Shown here: positions 25,713-34,293 of the stretch, one piece after another | Position numbering within the stretch: position 1 is the stretch's first letter | Layout: each line of letters opens with the position of its first letter | Translations under genes and position numbers: made by a program | Assembly: GCA_947482805.1 (NCBI GenBank) | Contig: CANKLK010000003.1 | Span: forward strand, 1 to 38,909 | Direction of reading: 5' to 3' | Length of the DNA stretch: 38,909 bases | Source of the DNA: Flavobacteriaceae bacterium | Lineage (GTDB): Bacteria > Bacteroidota > Bacteroidia > Flavobacteriales > Flavobacteriaceae | Notes under the pieces: model-generated | What the model was told of the DNA's origin: nothing | Database searches by the model: none | The model's input: only the letters and a program-made list of their open reading frames with translations

Positions 25713-27680
25713 ATGATGTTTAAAAAAATAATGACACTATTTGTATTGCTTGCTTTTTCGGCAAGTAATGCTCAAATTGTAATTAACGAACTCGATACGG
25801 ATTCACCAAGTACAAACGATAAACAATTTGTTGAGTTAAAATCGGAAACACCAAATTTTTCACTCAACGGATATGTGTTAGTTTTTTTTAATGGAACCGG
25901 AAGTTTAGCCACAAAAAGTTATTTTGTTGTAGATTTAGATGGCTTAACTACTGACATCAATGGAATTGTTGTTCTTGGAAATCAGTTAGTTTCGCCTGTT
26001 CCAACCAAACTTTTAACGGATAGTACTTTTCAAAATGGCCCAGATGGAGTGGGTTTATATTTAGGTAACTTATCTGATTTTCCCAATAATACACCAGCGA
26101 CAACAACCAATTTGATAGACGCTTTAGTTTATGATACTGGTGATGCTGATGCAACTGCCTTGATGACAGCCCTTGGCGTAACTTCTCAAGTTGATGAAAA
26201 TGCTAATGGAGCACAAACTACACAATCCATCCAAAGAAAAAACGATGGGAGTTATGAAGTAAAAGAACCAACACCTAATGTTAATAATGATGCAAGTGGT
26301 TTTGTTTTTAACGGAATAACAATTTCAACGGCTACAACTGTTGCGGGACAGGTTACTGAAGGAAGTTCTATAAATATAATTTTCACCACACAAACACCAA
26401 TTACAGCTCCATTAAATTTCACTTTTTCAATAAATACAGGTTCCATTAGTAATGCCGATTATACAGGAAATGTCTCTGTTGCAATGGCTATTGGAACTTC
26501 AAGTTATTCAACTACGATTAACATTGTAGATGATAATTTAGACGAAGGTGATGAAACTTCCATTATTAAATTTGGAACATTACCTTCTGCATATATTCGT
26601 TTGAATGACTTTATAGAAATTAGAGTTATCGATAATGATTTTACAGTTTCTCCATGGGGAACTCCTTTAAATCCAACCTACGGAATTGTAACACCAACAA
26701 CACCAGTTGACTATTATAGTTCATTAGAAGGAAAATCAGGTGCGGTTTTAAAACAAGCTATTCAAGACATTATTGCCAATCCGAGTGTAGTTCGCGCTCA
26801 TAATTATGGTGATGTTGAAACTATTTTGAAAAAATCTGACCAAAATCCTTTGAATAGCAATCAGGTTTGGCTCATGTATTTTGAGCAACCACGTTCAAAA
26901 TTAGACATGCAAGAAACAGGAATAAATACAGGAAAATGGAACAGAGAACACATATATCCACAATCGCGTGCGGCATATTCTGATGGTACTTCTCCCATTC
27001 CAGATGGAATAAATGTATGGGCGACAACAAGTGCTGACGATATTATGGCGGGTCATGCTGATGCACATCATATTCGTGCAGAAGACGGTCCGGAAAATAC
27101 TTCGCGCGGGAATAGAGATTATGGTGAATACCTTGGGCCAACTGGAACTCAAGGAAGTTGGCGTGGTGACGTAGCGAGAGCATTGTTTTATTCAGCTTGT
27201 CGTTATAATGCATTAAGCGTTGTTAATGGTAATCCAGCAAATAGTACGGTTGGTCAGATAGGCGATTTAGCTTTGTTATTACAATGGAATCAAACCGATC
27301 CAAGTGATGATTTTGAAATGAACAGAAACAACTATATCTATACTTGGCAAATGAATAGAAATCCGTTTATAGATTATCCAACTTTAGTAGACTATGTTTT
27401 TGGAGCGAATTTTGGTCAGACTTGGTTTGCACCTTTATCAACTAACACTTTTGATACTTCGAAAGTAGTATTGTATCCAAACCCTGCGAAAAATTATATC
27501 AGCATTTTTGGTATTTCTTCTGATGCCAAAATAGAAGTCTATTCTATATTGGGGAAAAAAGTTTTTGAGCAAAATTTTAATGGAGAAACTACTTTACACT
27601 TCGACTTAACATCTGGTATTTATTTGGCAAAAATAAAAGTTGACTCTAAAGTTGTGACTAAGAAGTTAATTATTGAATAG
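25713..27680 (+). CDS. Secreted endonuclease I family nuclease with T9SS sorting tail
   Basis: 655 residues from the ATG at 25713 (an in-frame TTG at 25671 would add 14 residues before the signal). Signal peptide ends at ASNAQ. Then a lamin-tail-like (LTD) domain, IVINELDTDSPSTNDKQFVE; a Calx-beta-like domain around AGQVTEGSSINI to IIKFGTLP; and an endonuclease I domain with GKWNREHIYPQSRAA, ADAHHIRAED and NTSRGNRDYGEYL carrying its catalytic His and Asn. The end is a type A T9SS tail, LYPNPAKNYISI to KKLIIE. It should be exported over the outer membrane and degrade external DNA or RNA. Confidence 0.9.
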   Translation: MMFKKIMTLFVLLAFSASNAQIVINELDTDSPSTNDKQFVELKSETPNFSLNGYVLVFFNGTGSLATKSYFVVDLDGLTTDINGIVVLGNQLVSPVPTKLLTDSTFQNGPDGVGLYLGNLSDFPNNTPATTTNLIDALVYDTGDADATALMTALGVTSQVDENANGAQTTQSIQRKNDGSYEVKEPTPNVNNDASGFVFNGITISTATTVAGQVTEGSSINIIFTTQTPITAPLNFTFSINTGSISNADYTGNVSVAMAIGTSSYSTTINIVDDNLDEGDETSIIKFGTLPSAYIRLNDFIEIRVIDNDFTVSPWGTPLNPTYGIVTPTTPVDYYSSLEGKSGAVLKQAIQDIIANPSVVRAHNYGDVETILKKSDQNPLNSNQVWLMYFEQPRSKLDMQETGINTGKWNREHIYPQSRAAYSDGTSPIPDGINVWATTSADDIMAGHADAHHIRAEDGPENTSRGNRDYGEYLGPTGTQGSWRGDVARALFYSACRYNALSVVNGNPANSTVGQIGDLALLLQWNQTDPSDDFEMNRNNYIYTWQMNRNPFIDYPTLVDYVFGANFGQTWFAPLSTNTFDTSKVVLYPNPAKNYISIFGISSDAKIEVYSILGKKVFEQNFNGETTLHFDLTSGIYLAKIKVDSKVVTKKLIIE

Positions 27681-29087
27681 TTACTTCCCGATACAGAAAT
27701 TCGCGAAAATATTCCCTAAAAGTTCATCATTAGTAACTTCTCCGGTTATTTCACCAAAGTAATACAACGCTTGCTTGATGTCGATAGCCATTAAATCAGA
27801 AGACAAATTAGATTGCAAACCAAATTTTACTTTTTGAATTTCTTCCAAAGCTTTTAAAAGCGAATCGTAATGACGCGTGTTGGTTACTATCGTTTCGTTA
27901 TTGCGCAAAGCACCGGTGTTGACAAAAGAAAGGAGTTGGCTTTTGAGTTCGTCAATTCCTATATTGTTTTTGGCGGAAATCTCAATTAATAATGGATAAT
28001 TGATAATTGATAATTGGTTGTCAAATTGTATTCTTTGTGCTGGATTTAACTTATCAATTTTATTCGTAACCACAATTAATGGTTTTTGAGGGAATTGATT
28101 TTTTATCTTTTCAATTTCAACTTTTAAAGTCTGCTCATTATCAATTATCAATTGTAAACTATCAATTAAAAAAAGAACAACCTGCGCTTGCTCTATCTTT
28201 TCAAAAGTCTTTTTGATTCCAATACTTTCCACCACATCCTTAGTTTCCCGGATTCCTGCCGTGTCAATAAATCGAAATCCGATGCCACCAATAACTAATT
28301 CGTCTTCAATGGTGTCACGAGTCGTGCCGGCAATTTCAGAAACTATAGCTCTTTCCTCATTTAATAAAGCATTCAATAAGGTAGATTTTCCAACATTAGG
28401 CTCGCCAACAATCGCCACTGGAATACCGTTTTTAATGACATTCCCAACAGCGAATGAATCGATTAATCGCTTTAAAACAAATTCTATTCGAGTTAATAAT
28501 TCGCTAAACTGAGTTCTGTTGGCAAACTCTACATCTTCTTCGGCAAAGTCTAATTCGAGTTCGATTAATGAAGCAAAATTTAAAAGTTCTTCTCTTAGTT
28601 TGGCTATTTCATTTGAGAATCCACCACGCATTTGCTGCATTGCAATTTGGTGACTAGCTTCATTATCGGAAGAAATCAAATCGGCAACCGCTTCCGCTTG
28701 AGACAAATCCAGTTTTCCGTTTAAAAAAGCACGTAACGTAAATTCTCCTGCTTGGGCCATTCTGCAGCCTTTACGCAATAGCAATTGAATAATTTGCTGC
28801 TGAATGTAAGTCGAACCGTGACAGGAAATCTCAACAACATCTTCGCCGGTGTATGAATGTGGATTCTTGAATATAGAGAGTAATACTTGGTCAAAAACTT
28901 TCCCTTCATCCACAATATGCCCAAGATGAATAGTGTGCGTTTTTTGTTTGGATAATGATTTCTCGGAAACCGATTGAAATACTTGCTCAGCAATAGTCAA
29001 AGCTTCCGTACCCGAAAGTCGGATAACAGCAATGGCACCAGCGCCCGAAGGCGATGCTAAAGCAACAATAGTTTCTTTTGAAATCAT
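27681..29087 (-). CDS. mnmE: tRNA modification GTPase MnmE
   Basis: 468 residues. MnmE with MnmG installs the 5-carboxymethylaminomethyl group on wobble uridines of tRNA. The N-terminal folate-binding domain starts with TIVALASPSGAGAIAVIRLSG; the GTPase domain has GEPNVGKSTLLNAL (G1), IAGTTRDT (G2), DTAG (G3) and TNKID (G4); and the protein ends in the invariant CIGK. Two loops of the GTPase domain are coded by TTGATAAT repeats (27994-28018 and 28136-28167), though overall length is normal. Its stop adjoins the T9SS nuclease stop directly. Confidence 0.97.
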   Translation of the reverse strand: MISKETIVALASPSGAGAIAVIRLSGTEALTIAEQVFQSVSEKSLSKQKTHTIHLGHIVDEGKVFDQVLLSIFKNPHSYTGEDVVEISCHGSTYIQQQIIQLLLRKGCRMAQAGEFTLRAFLNGKLDLSQAEAVADLISSDNEASHQIAMQQMRGGFSNEIAKLREELLNFASLIELELDFAEEDVEFANRTQFSELLTRIEFVLKRLIDSFAVGNVIKNGIPVAIVGEPNVGKSTLLNALLNEERAIVSEIAGTTRDTIEDELVIGGIGFRFIDTAGIRETKDVVESIGIKKTFEKIEQAQVVLFLIDSLQLIIDNEQTLKVEIEKIKNQFPQKPLIVVTNKIDKLNPAQRIQFDNQLSIINYPLLIEISAKNNIGIDELKSQLLSFVNTGALRNNETIVTNTRHYDSLLKALEEIQKVKFGLQSNLSSDLMAIDIKQALYYFGEITGEVTNDELLGNIFANFCIGK

Positions 29088-29214
29088 TTTTTAAATTTGA
29101 GCAAAGGTAAAATTTAGTTAGTAGTAATTAGTGAATAGTAATTAGTTTTTTAGATAAGCTATTACAATTATGCAATTCTAGAAATGTTTGAGGTTAAATT
29201 TTTAAATTATAATT

Positions 29215-29237
29215 AAAAACAGCTTTGCTGTTTTTTT
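29215..29237. terminator. Second terminator-like hairpin after dnaN
   Basis: AAAAACAGC-ttt-GCTGTTTTT, 9 perfect pairs with a 3-base loop, within the 251-base spacer between dnaN and mnmE. That spacer also holds a short direct repeat (TAATTAGTgaaTAGTAATTAGT, about 29122-29145) and no gene. Confidence 0.6.
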
Positions 29238-29278
29238 ATTTAGATAAATGATAAATTTCAATTATTTTGTTTGAGAAT

Positions 29279-29313
29279 AAAAAAAACCGCAATCTCTTTT
29301 GAAATTACGGTTT
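29279..29313 (-). terminator. Terminator of dnaN
   Basis: Read on the minus strand, AAACCGTAAT pairs with ATTGCGGTTT (one mismatch) and is followed by a run of T. It starts 26 bases past the dnaN stop. Confidence 0.72.
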
Positions 29314-29338
29314 ATAACTATAAAAATTTAGTTTATAT

Positions 29339-30457
29339 TTAGTTATTTAACATTACCGGCATTACGAGCATGGTAACGGTTTCGCCTTCATCTAAGCCAT
29401 CAATTGGCGTTAAAATTCCGGCTCTGTTAGGCATTGACATTTCTAACATGATTTCGTCAGAAGTTAAATTAGTCAACATTTCAGATAAGAAACGAGAATT
29501 GAATCCAATTTGCATATCATCACCTTGATAATCGCAAGTCAATCTTTCTTCTGCTTTGTTTGAGTAGTCAATATCTTCGGCAGAAATATTTAATTCGGCA
29601 CCCGCAATTTTCAAACGAATTTGGTGAGTAGTTTTGTTAGAAAAAATCGCAACACGACGAACAGAATTCAATAATAAAACTCTGTTGATCATTAATTTGT
29701 TTGGATTCTCTTTCGGAATTACCGCTTCATAGTTTGGATATTTTCCATCAATCAAACGACAGGTCAAAATATAACTCTCAAAAGAGAAAGTCGCATTAGA
29801 ATCATTGTATTCAATAGTCACATCGGCATCGGAAGTTCCTAAAATACTTTTTAAAATATTCAAAGGTTTCTTTGGCATAATGAAGTCTGCTACCTGCGAA
29901 GCTTTCACATCGGCACGAGCATATTTCACTAATTTATGAGCGTCAGTAGCTACAAAAATCAAACCTTCTGGAGAAAATTGAAAAAACACCCCGCTCATTA
30001 CCGGACGTAAATCATCGTTTCCGGCAGCAAAAATAGTTTTGCTTATGGCAGTTGCTAAAACTTCTGATGGAACAACAGTTGAAGATGGGTTATCTAAACT
30101 TACTGATTTTGGAAACTCTTCTCCAGGTGCATACGCAATAGCATATTTACCAGAATTTGAACTAATTTCTATAGTACTGTTTTCTTCTACAGTAAAAGTT
30201 AAGGGTTGCTCCGGAAATGTTTTTAGAATATCTAATAACAATTTCGCCGGAACAGCAACGCTTCCTTTGCTTGTGGAATCAATTTCTAAAGTAGCCGACA
30301 TGGTTGTCTCCAAATCAGAAGCTGAAACGCTCAGATTTTTATGGTCTAATTCAAAAAGAAAATTATCTAAAATAGGCAAGGTGTTACTGCTATTGATAAC
30401 ACTACCCAAAACTTGTAGTTGTTTTAATAAGTATGAACTCGATACTATAAATTTCAT
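29339..30457 (-). CDS. dnaN: DNA polymerase III beta subunit (sliding clamp)
   Basis: 372 residues, the normal clamp length, with three repeated domains of about 125 residues each. Start MKFIVSSSYLLKQLQVLGSV is typical; the middle domain has AAGNDDLRPVMSGVFF, and the end LTPIDGLDEGETVTMLVMPV holds the conserved C-terminal PMR-like hydrophobic pocket region. Dimers encircle DNA and tether the replicase. dnaA and recF are not adjacent, as is usual in flavobacteria. Its own promoter is immediately upstream. Confidence 0.97.
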   Translation of the reverse strand: MKFIVSSSYLLKQLQVLGSVINSSNTLPILDNFLFELDHKNLSVSASDLETTMSATLEIDSTSKGSVAVPAKLLLDILKTFPEQPLTFTVEENSTIEISSNSGKYAIAYAPGEEFPKSVSLDNPSSTVVPSEVLATAISKTIFAAGNDDLRPVMSGVFFQFSPEGLIFVATDAHKLVKYARADVKASQVADFIMPKKPLNILKSILGTSDADVTIEYNDSNATFSFESYILTCRLIDGKYPNYEAVIPKENPNKLMINRVLLLNSVRRVAIFSNKTTHQIRLKIAGAELNISAEDIDYSNKAEERLTCDYQGDDMQIGFNSRFLSEMLTNLTSDEIMLEMSMPNRAGILTPIDGLDEGETVTMLVMPVMLNN

Positions 30458-30479
30458 CTGAATTTTTTTTTAATTTTTA

Positions 30480-30508
30480 CAAATATATCTTAAACTAATA
30501 GATTTCAA
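30480..30508 (-). promoter_or_regulatory. Promoter of dnaN
   Basis: On the minus strand, TTG at 30508-30506, 18 bases, then TATATTTG at 30487-30480. The predicted leader is about 20 bases. Confidence 0.62.
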
Positions 30509-30525
30509 AAAGTTTTTTATTAACA

Positions 30526-32214
30526 TTACTTGCTATATTTTCGCTTGCGCAAAAAGGTGAATGCAACACCAAACAATAAGAGAATAATGATTGGTACAGC
30601 TACAGTTATGACTTGCGATTGTGTGTAGGATGCATATACTTTTTCTTTATACAGAATAGGCAAATTCACTTCCTTACTTCTAATGTTAATAAGTCCGTTA
30701 TCGTCCAGTAAATAATTGACGCAATTCATCATAAAATCTTTGTTGGCATAAAGAATTCCGGTTCGTTGATCCAAACCTAATTCAACTTCTCTGCCGTCTT
30801 TGTCTAATTGATTTTTAATCACATCACCATCAGAAATTACAATCATTTTGTTTTCTTTTCCAATGTTTTTGAAACTAGTATCTTTAAATGGTAAGACCCT
30901 GTTTTCGTATACCGAATGAAACTTTCCTTCGAGCAAAACGGCTACAGGATAATTCCCTGAACCAGTAAAATCTTTTGGTCCCAGTTCTTCAGATGCCATT
31001 CTCAAACTTACTTCAAACGGAGCGCCAATTAGTTTTGAATATTGAGACGATTGTAGTAGAATGGTTTTTTTGATGTCGTTTTTCAATGGCTCAATCGGGC
31101 TGCTAAATTGAAACTTGATTCCGTCCAAATTAGTCACAATTGGATTATTTGCATCTTGCGAAGGATAAATCATTGGGGAAAGGTACCAAGGCAATTGCAC
31201 TTTTTGAGTACCGCTTCCGGGTTCGCCAGTTTCTAATATAATTGGCGTGGCCACTAAGTCTTTTATCAAATCAGGTCGAATTCTGATACCATATTTAAAA
31301 AACATATCATTCAAATTCAAATCTCTTGGGAATGCCAGATTTGATCCGGTTTCATTATACAAACTGTCAATTTCCATGTTGACCTGATCTACCAGCCAAA
31401 TCGTTTTTCCACCGTTGATTATGTATTGATCTAATACTTGTTTTTCTTCGTCAGAAAACGCTTCCGTTGGTTTGGCAATTATTGCTAAATCATATTTTTT
31501 TAACTGTTCTAAAGTCTGAACCGGAGTTTTAGAAACAGAATCTAAAGTAAAAGGTGCAATAAAATAATTGTCTCTAACTGTTTTAATAAAATCGGCAATA
31601 TATCGGTCTTCAAGTTCGCCATTTCCATTAATTATCACCACTTTTTTTTGTTTGTCTTTTGAAACCGTGTTGATGGCATTAGCAAAAGCATATTCTAAAT
31701 GCTGAACCGAACTCACCACTTTTTCGGCTGTTGAAGCGCCCATCATGTTTTTTAGTAAAGGCACTTTTACCGAACGATTGCCGCAGGTTGCAATTGCCCA
31801 TGGAAAAACGACTTCCTGAGTTTGCTGCCCTTTGTCGTTTACGGTAACATTTACCGGAGTCAAACCGCGTTGTATGAAAGATTGCATTATGCTGTCTCTC
31901 TCTTCTTCTTTTTCCAACGGATTGACAAATTGGAAGATAACATTGGAGTTTTGAGACTTAAACTCTTCCAGTAATTGTTGGGTTTCGGTTTGCAATTTTT
32001 TGAATTCACCCGGAAAATCACCTTCCAGAAAAACATCTATATATAGTGGTTCTTTGACGTCAGCGACAATGTTTAAAGAAGTCTGCGAAAGCGTATAACG
32101 TTTGTCTGCAGTTAGGTCGAAACGTTTGTAAACAAAATGACCGGCCAAATTCAATATCACTATGAAACCTATAGTGAGCGCTATTTTTTTAATGTTATTG
32201 TTTGCTGTTTTCAT
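30526..32214 (-). CDS. gldG: Gliding motility ABC transporter auxiliary protein GldG
   Basis: 562 residues. One membrane helix near the start (about 10-27), a large periplasmic-type body, and a second helix at the C-terminus (about 535-555, VAVPIIILLLFGVAFTFL). This is the GldG plan: the N-terminal ABC-2-auxiliary domain (TADKRYTLSQTSLNI) and the DUF4350-like core. Its start overlaps the gldF stop by one base (TAATG), so the two are translationally coupled. With GldA and GldF it is thought to form an ABC transporter required for gliding in Flavobacterium. gldA is not in the window. Confidence 0.94.
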   Translation of the reverse strand: MKTANNNIKKIALTIGFIVILNLAGHFVYKRFDLTADKRYTLSQTSLNIVADVKEPLYIDVFLEGDFPGEFKKLQTETQQLLEEFKSQNSNVIFQFVNPLEKEEERDSIMQSFIQRGLTPVNVTVNDKGQQTQEVVFPWAIATCGNRSVKVPLLKNMMGASTAEKVVSSVQHLEYAFANAINTVSKDKQKKVVIINGNGELEDRYIADFIKTVRDNYFIAPFTLDSVSKTPVQTLEQLKKYDLAIIAKPTEAFSDEEKQVLDQYIINGGKTIWLVDQVNMEIDSLYNETGSNLAFPRDLNLNDMFFKYGIRIRPDLIKDLVATPIILETGEPGSGTQKVQLPWYLSPMIYPSQDANNPIVTNLDGIKFQFSSPIEPLKNDIKKTILLQSSQYSKLIGAPFEVSLRMASEELGPKDFTGSGNYPVAVLLEGKFHSVYENRVLPFKDTSFKNIGKENKMIVISDGDVIKNQLDKDGREVELGLDQRTGILYANKDFMMNCVNYLLDDNGLINIRSKEVNLPILYKEKVYASYTQSQVITVAVPIIILLLFGVAFTFLRKRKYSK

Positions 32215-32939
32215 TACGATTTCAAAGATTTAAGTTTAAAAACAGTAAACGATAAAAACAAAAATGCCACACTAACAAAATATAAAATATCTCTTGTATC
32301 CAAAACACCGCGTGACATACTTTTGAAATGATAATCCATACCTATTTGTAAAACGGCATCTTCAAAACCTTTGGTATAAGTTGAAATGCCTTCAAAACCA
32401 AAGTAAAAAAGGAAACACAAAAACACTGAAAGCAAAAAAGCTACAATCTGATTTTCAGAAAGCGTAGAGGTGAAAATTCCGATAGAAGTATACGCTGCAA
32501 CTAAGAATAATAAACCAAAATAAGAACCCATTGTTCTTCCCATATCGATATTACCCTCGGGCATTCCTAAACTATTGATCACATAAACGTATATTAAGGT
32601 TGGAATTAATGCTATTACAATTAGTAGAAATGAACCTAGAAATTTCCCTTTTACAATTTGCCAAAGCGATAATGGTTTGGTCAGTAACAATTCAATGGTG
32701 CCTTGTTTTTTCTCATCCGAAAAACTGCGCATAGTAACGGCCGGAATCAGGAAAATAAATATCCATGGTGCCAAAGTAAAAAACGGACTCAGATCGGCAA
32801 ATCCGCTTTGCAGTATGTTATATTCACCATCAAAAACCCAAAGGAACAAACCGTTGAGCAACAGAAACAATCCAATCACAAGGTAACCGATTGGGGAACC
32901 AAAGAAGGATTTTATTTCGCGTAACGCTATTGCTTTCAT
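32214..32939 (-). CDS. gldF: Gliding motility ABC transporter permease GldF
   Basis: 241 residues with about six membrane helices and no ATPase. MKAIALREIKSFFGSPIGYL and the PAVTMRSFSDEKKQGTIELL segment between helices are typical of ABC-2 permeases and of GldF. It precedes gldG and overlaps it by one base. The ATPase GldA is encoded elsewhere, as in F. johnsoniae. Confidence 0.94.
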   Translation of the reverse strand: MKAIALREIKSFFGSPIGYLVIGLFLLLNGLFLWVFDGEYNILQSGFADLSPFFTLAPWIFIFLIPAVTMRSFSDEKKQGTIELLLTKPLSLWQIVKGKFLGSFLLIVIALIPTLIYVYVINSLGMPEGNIDMGRTMGSYFGLLFLVAAYTSIGIFTSTLSENQIVAFLLSVFLCFLFYFGFEGISTYTKGFEDAVLQIGMDYHFKSMSRGVLDTRDILYFVSVAFLFLSFTVFKLKSLKS

Positions 32940-32953
32940 ATTTTTTGTTGTAT

Positions 32954-33020
32954 GTTGTACGTTATAGGTTCTTAGTTGGTAAAAGTAATAACTTACAGCT
33001 TAGAACTTATAACCTACAAC
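32954..33020. repeat. Imperfect inverted repeat between the monooxygenase-like gene and gldF
   Basis: GTTGTACGTTATAGGTTCT (32954-32972) pairs with AGAACTTATAACCTACAAC (33002-33020) with two mismatches across 29 bases. Its right arm touches the last base of the neighbouring stop codon. Spacers built of such GTTATA/GTTGTA units are common in flavobacteria. Confidence 0.55.
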
Positions 33021-33316
33021 TATTTTAAACTAACTAATTTATCCACACTCCAAGCTTCCGGTTTTTCGTTGAATAGTTTTTTGGTGAACGTCCAAACTTC
33101 ATAAAACAATTCTGAACGCCGATAGTTTTCTAAATCATCTTCGGTGTCCCAAAAGCTATAAGTGAAAAATATACATGGATTATTTTTATCCTGATACAAT
33201 TCCAAAAAGCGATTGCCTACTGTTTCACGTATTTTGTTTTTCATCAAATCAAAATTTTCTAAAAACTTTGGAATATTTTCTTCGTGAAAACTCATTTTTA
33301 CTATCCTTATGAACAT
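33020..33316 (-). CDS. Antibiotic biosynthesis monooxygenase-like (ABM, dimeric alpha-beta barrel) protein
   Basis: 98 residues, the size of one ABM-type ferredoxin-like domain. IRIVKMSFHEENIPKFLENF opens the fold, and FLELYQDKNNPCIFFTYSFW with the following ENYRRSELFYEVW helix fits the family. Members degrade or oxidise small quinones or haem, or have no enzyme role; no catalytic residue is certain here. It lies between the SAM hydrolase gene and gldF on one strand, close to both. Confidence 0.8.
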   Translation of the reverse strand: MFIRIVKMSFHEENIPKFLENFDLMKNKIRETVGNRFLELYQDKNNPCIFFTYSFWDTEDDLENYRRSELFYEVWTFTKKLFNEKPEAWSVDKLVSLK

Positions 33317-33345
33317 CTTATCCCTTTTAACTTTTCCCTAAACAC

Positions 33346-34170
33346 TTAATTTCTAAACTCAATCGTAACCACATCTCTATAATTCAATCCTAATAAACTT
33401 GTAGCTGAACCAACCGTATCAGGATTACTTCTAAAAATTGCAATTTCCAGAAAACCAGCTTCGTTAAAAATTGCCAACTTTTGGCCTTCATAATATTTCA
33501 ATGGGTATTTTTCTGAAATACCGATATCAGAATATTTAGGGAGAATGGTTTTGATAATCTGCCGTTTAAATTTTAGTTCATAAGGTCTGCTTTTACCTGT
33601 TTCTAAAAACATTTTTTTAGAAATATTAGTCACAACATTGCCAAAATGATCAATATAAGTCACATAGCCTTTAATTTGATTTTCATTTACAACTGCCTGT
33701 AATTCGGTAACTTCCTTGATGGATTTAATTTCTTTGCCAATAACGTTTAGTAAACCGCCTTTAGCTAAATGACAGGACACTTTTACAAATAAATCCATAT
33801 CGGTTGCATCGTTAGGCAAACGATCGTGAATAGTAATGGCTACCAACTTCTGAGGAACAATCTTTTGCGTCAACATACTCAAAATCCCATTGTCAGCACA
33901 AATAAAGTAATGGTCGTTCCATTGCATGGCAATATGCTGATTTTCGTTATTTAATTCAATATCAACTCCAATTAAATGTACAGTTCCTTTTGGAAAACTA
34001 CTATACGATGCGCCAATTATATAAGCAGCTTCGGCAATATTAAAGGCGTCAATATCGTGAGAAATATCAATAATCGTAGCTTCGCGAAATTCAGTTAACA
34101 ACTTACCTTTTAAAGCACCGACAAAGTGGTCTTTTAATCCGTAATCGGTCGTTAAGGTGATTATTGACAT
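33346..34170 (-). CDS. SAM hydrolase (DUF62, adenosine-forming)
   Basis: 274 residues. Start MSIITLTTDYGLKDHFVGALKG and IDISHDIDAFNIAEAAYI are the N-terminal signatures; FICADNGILSML and IDHFGNVVTNISKK are typical of the two-domain DUF62 fold, which includes fluorinases and chlorinases. Most bacterial members hydrolyse S-adenosylmethionine to adenosine and methionine with water. I see no loop extension of the kind found in the fluorinases. Physiological role is not established. It is divergent from phoH. Confidence 0.92.
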   Translation of the reverse strand: MSIITLTTDYGLKDHFVGALKGKLLTEFREATIIDISHDIDAFNIAEAAYIIGASYSSFPKGTVHLIGVDIELNNENQHIAMQWNDHYFICADNGILSMLTQKIVPQKLVAITIHDRLPNDATDMDLFVKVSCHLAKGGLLNVIGKEIKSIKEVTELQAVVNENQIKGYVTYIDHFGNVVTNISKKMFLETGKSRPYELKFKRQIIKTILPKYSDIGISEKYPLKYYEGQKLAIFNEAGFLEIAIFRSNPDTVGSATSLLGLNYRDVVTIEFRN

Positions 34171-34293
34171 AAATTGTTTATAACTTGGTTGAAATCGGTT
34201 TCAAAAATAATGAAACCTATTGTTTTATTTAATTAAATTTGGATACAAAGCTAATAATATATAGCGAATTATTTTAATTTAATACAACCGCTT

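Noticed and set aside
30039..30461. Open frame of 140 codons opposite dnaN
   Set aside because: Shadow of dnaN; the clamp protein is complete and conserved over this region.
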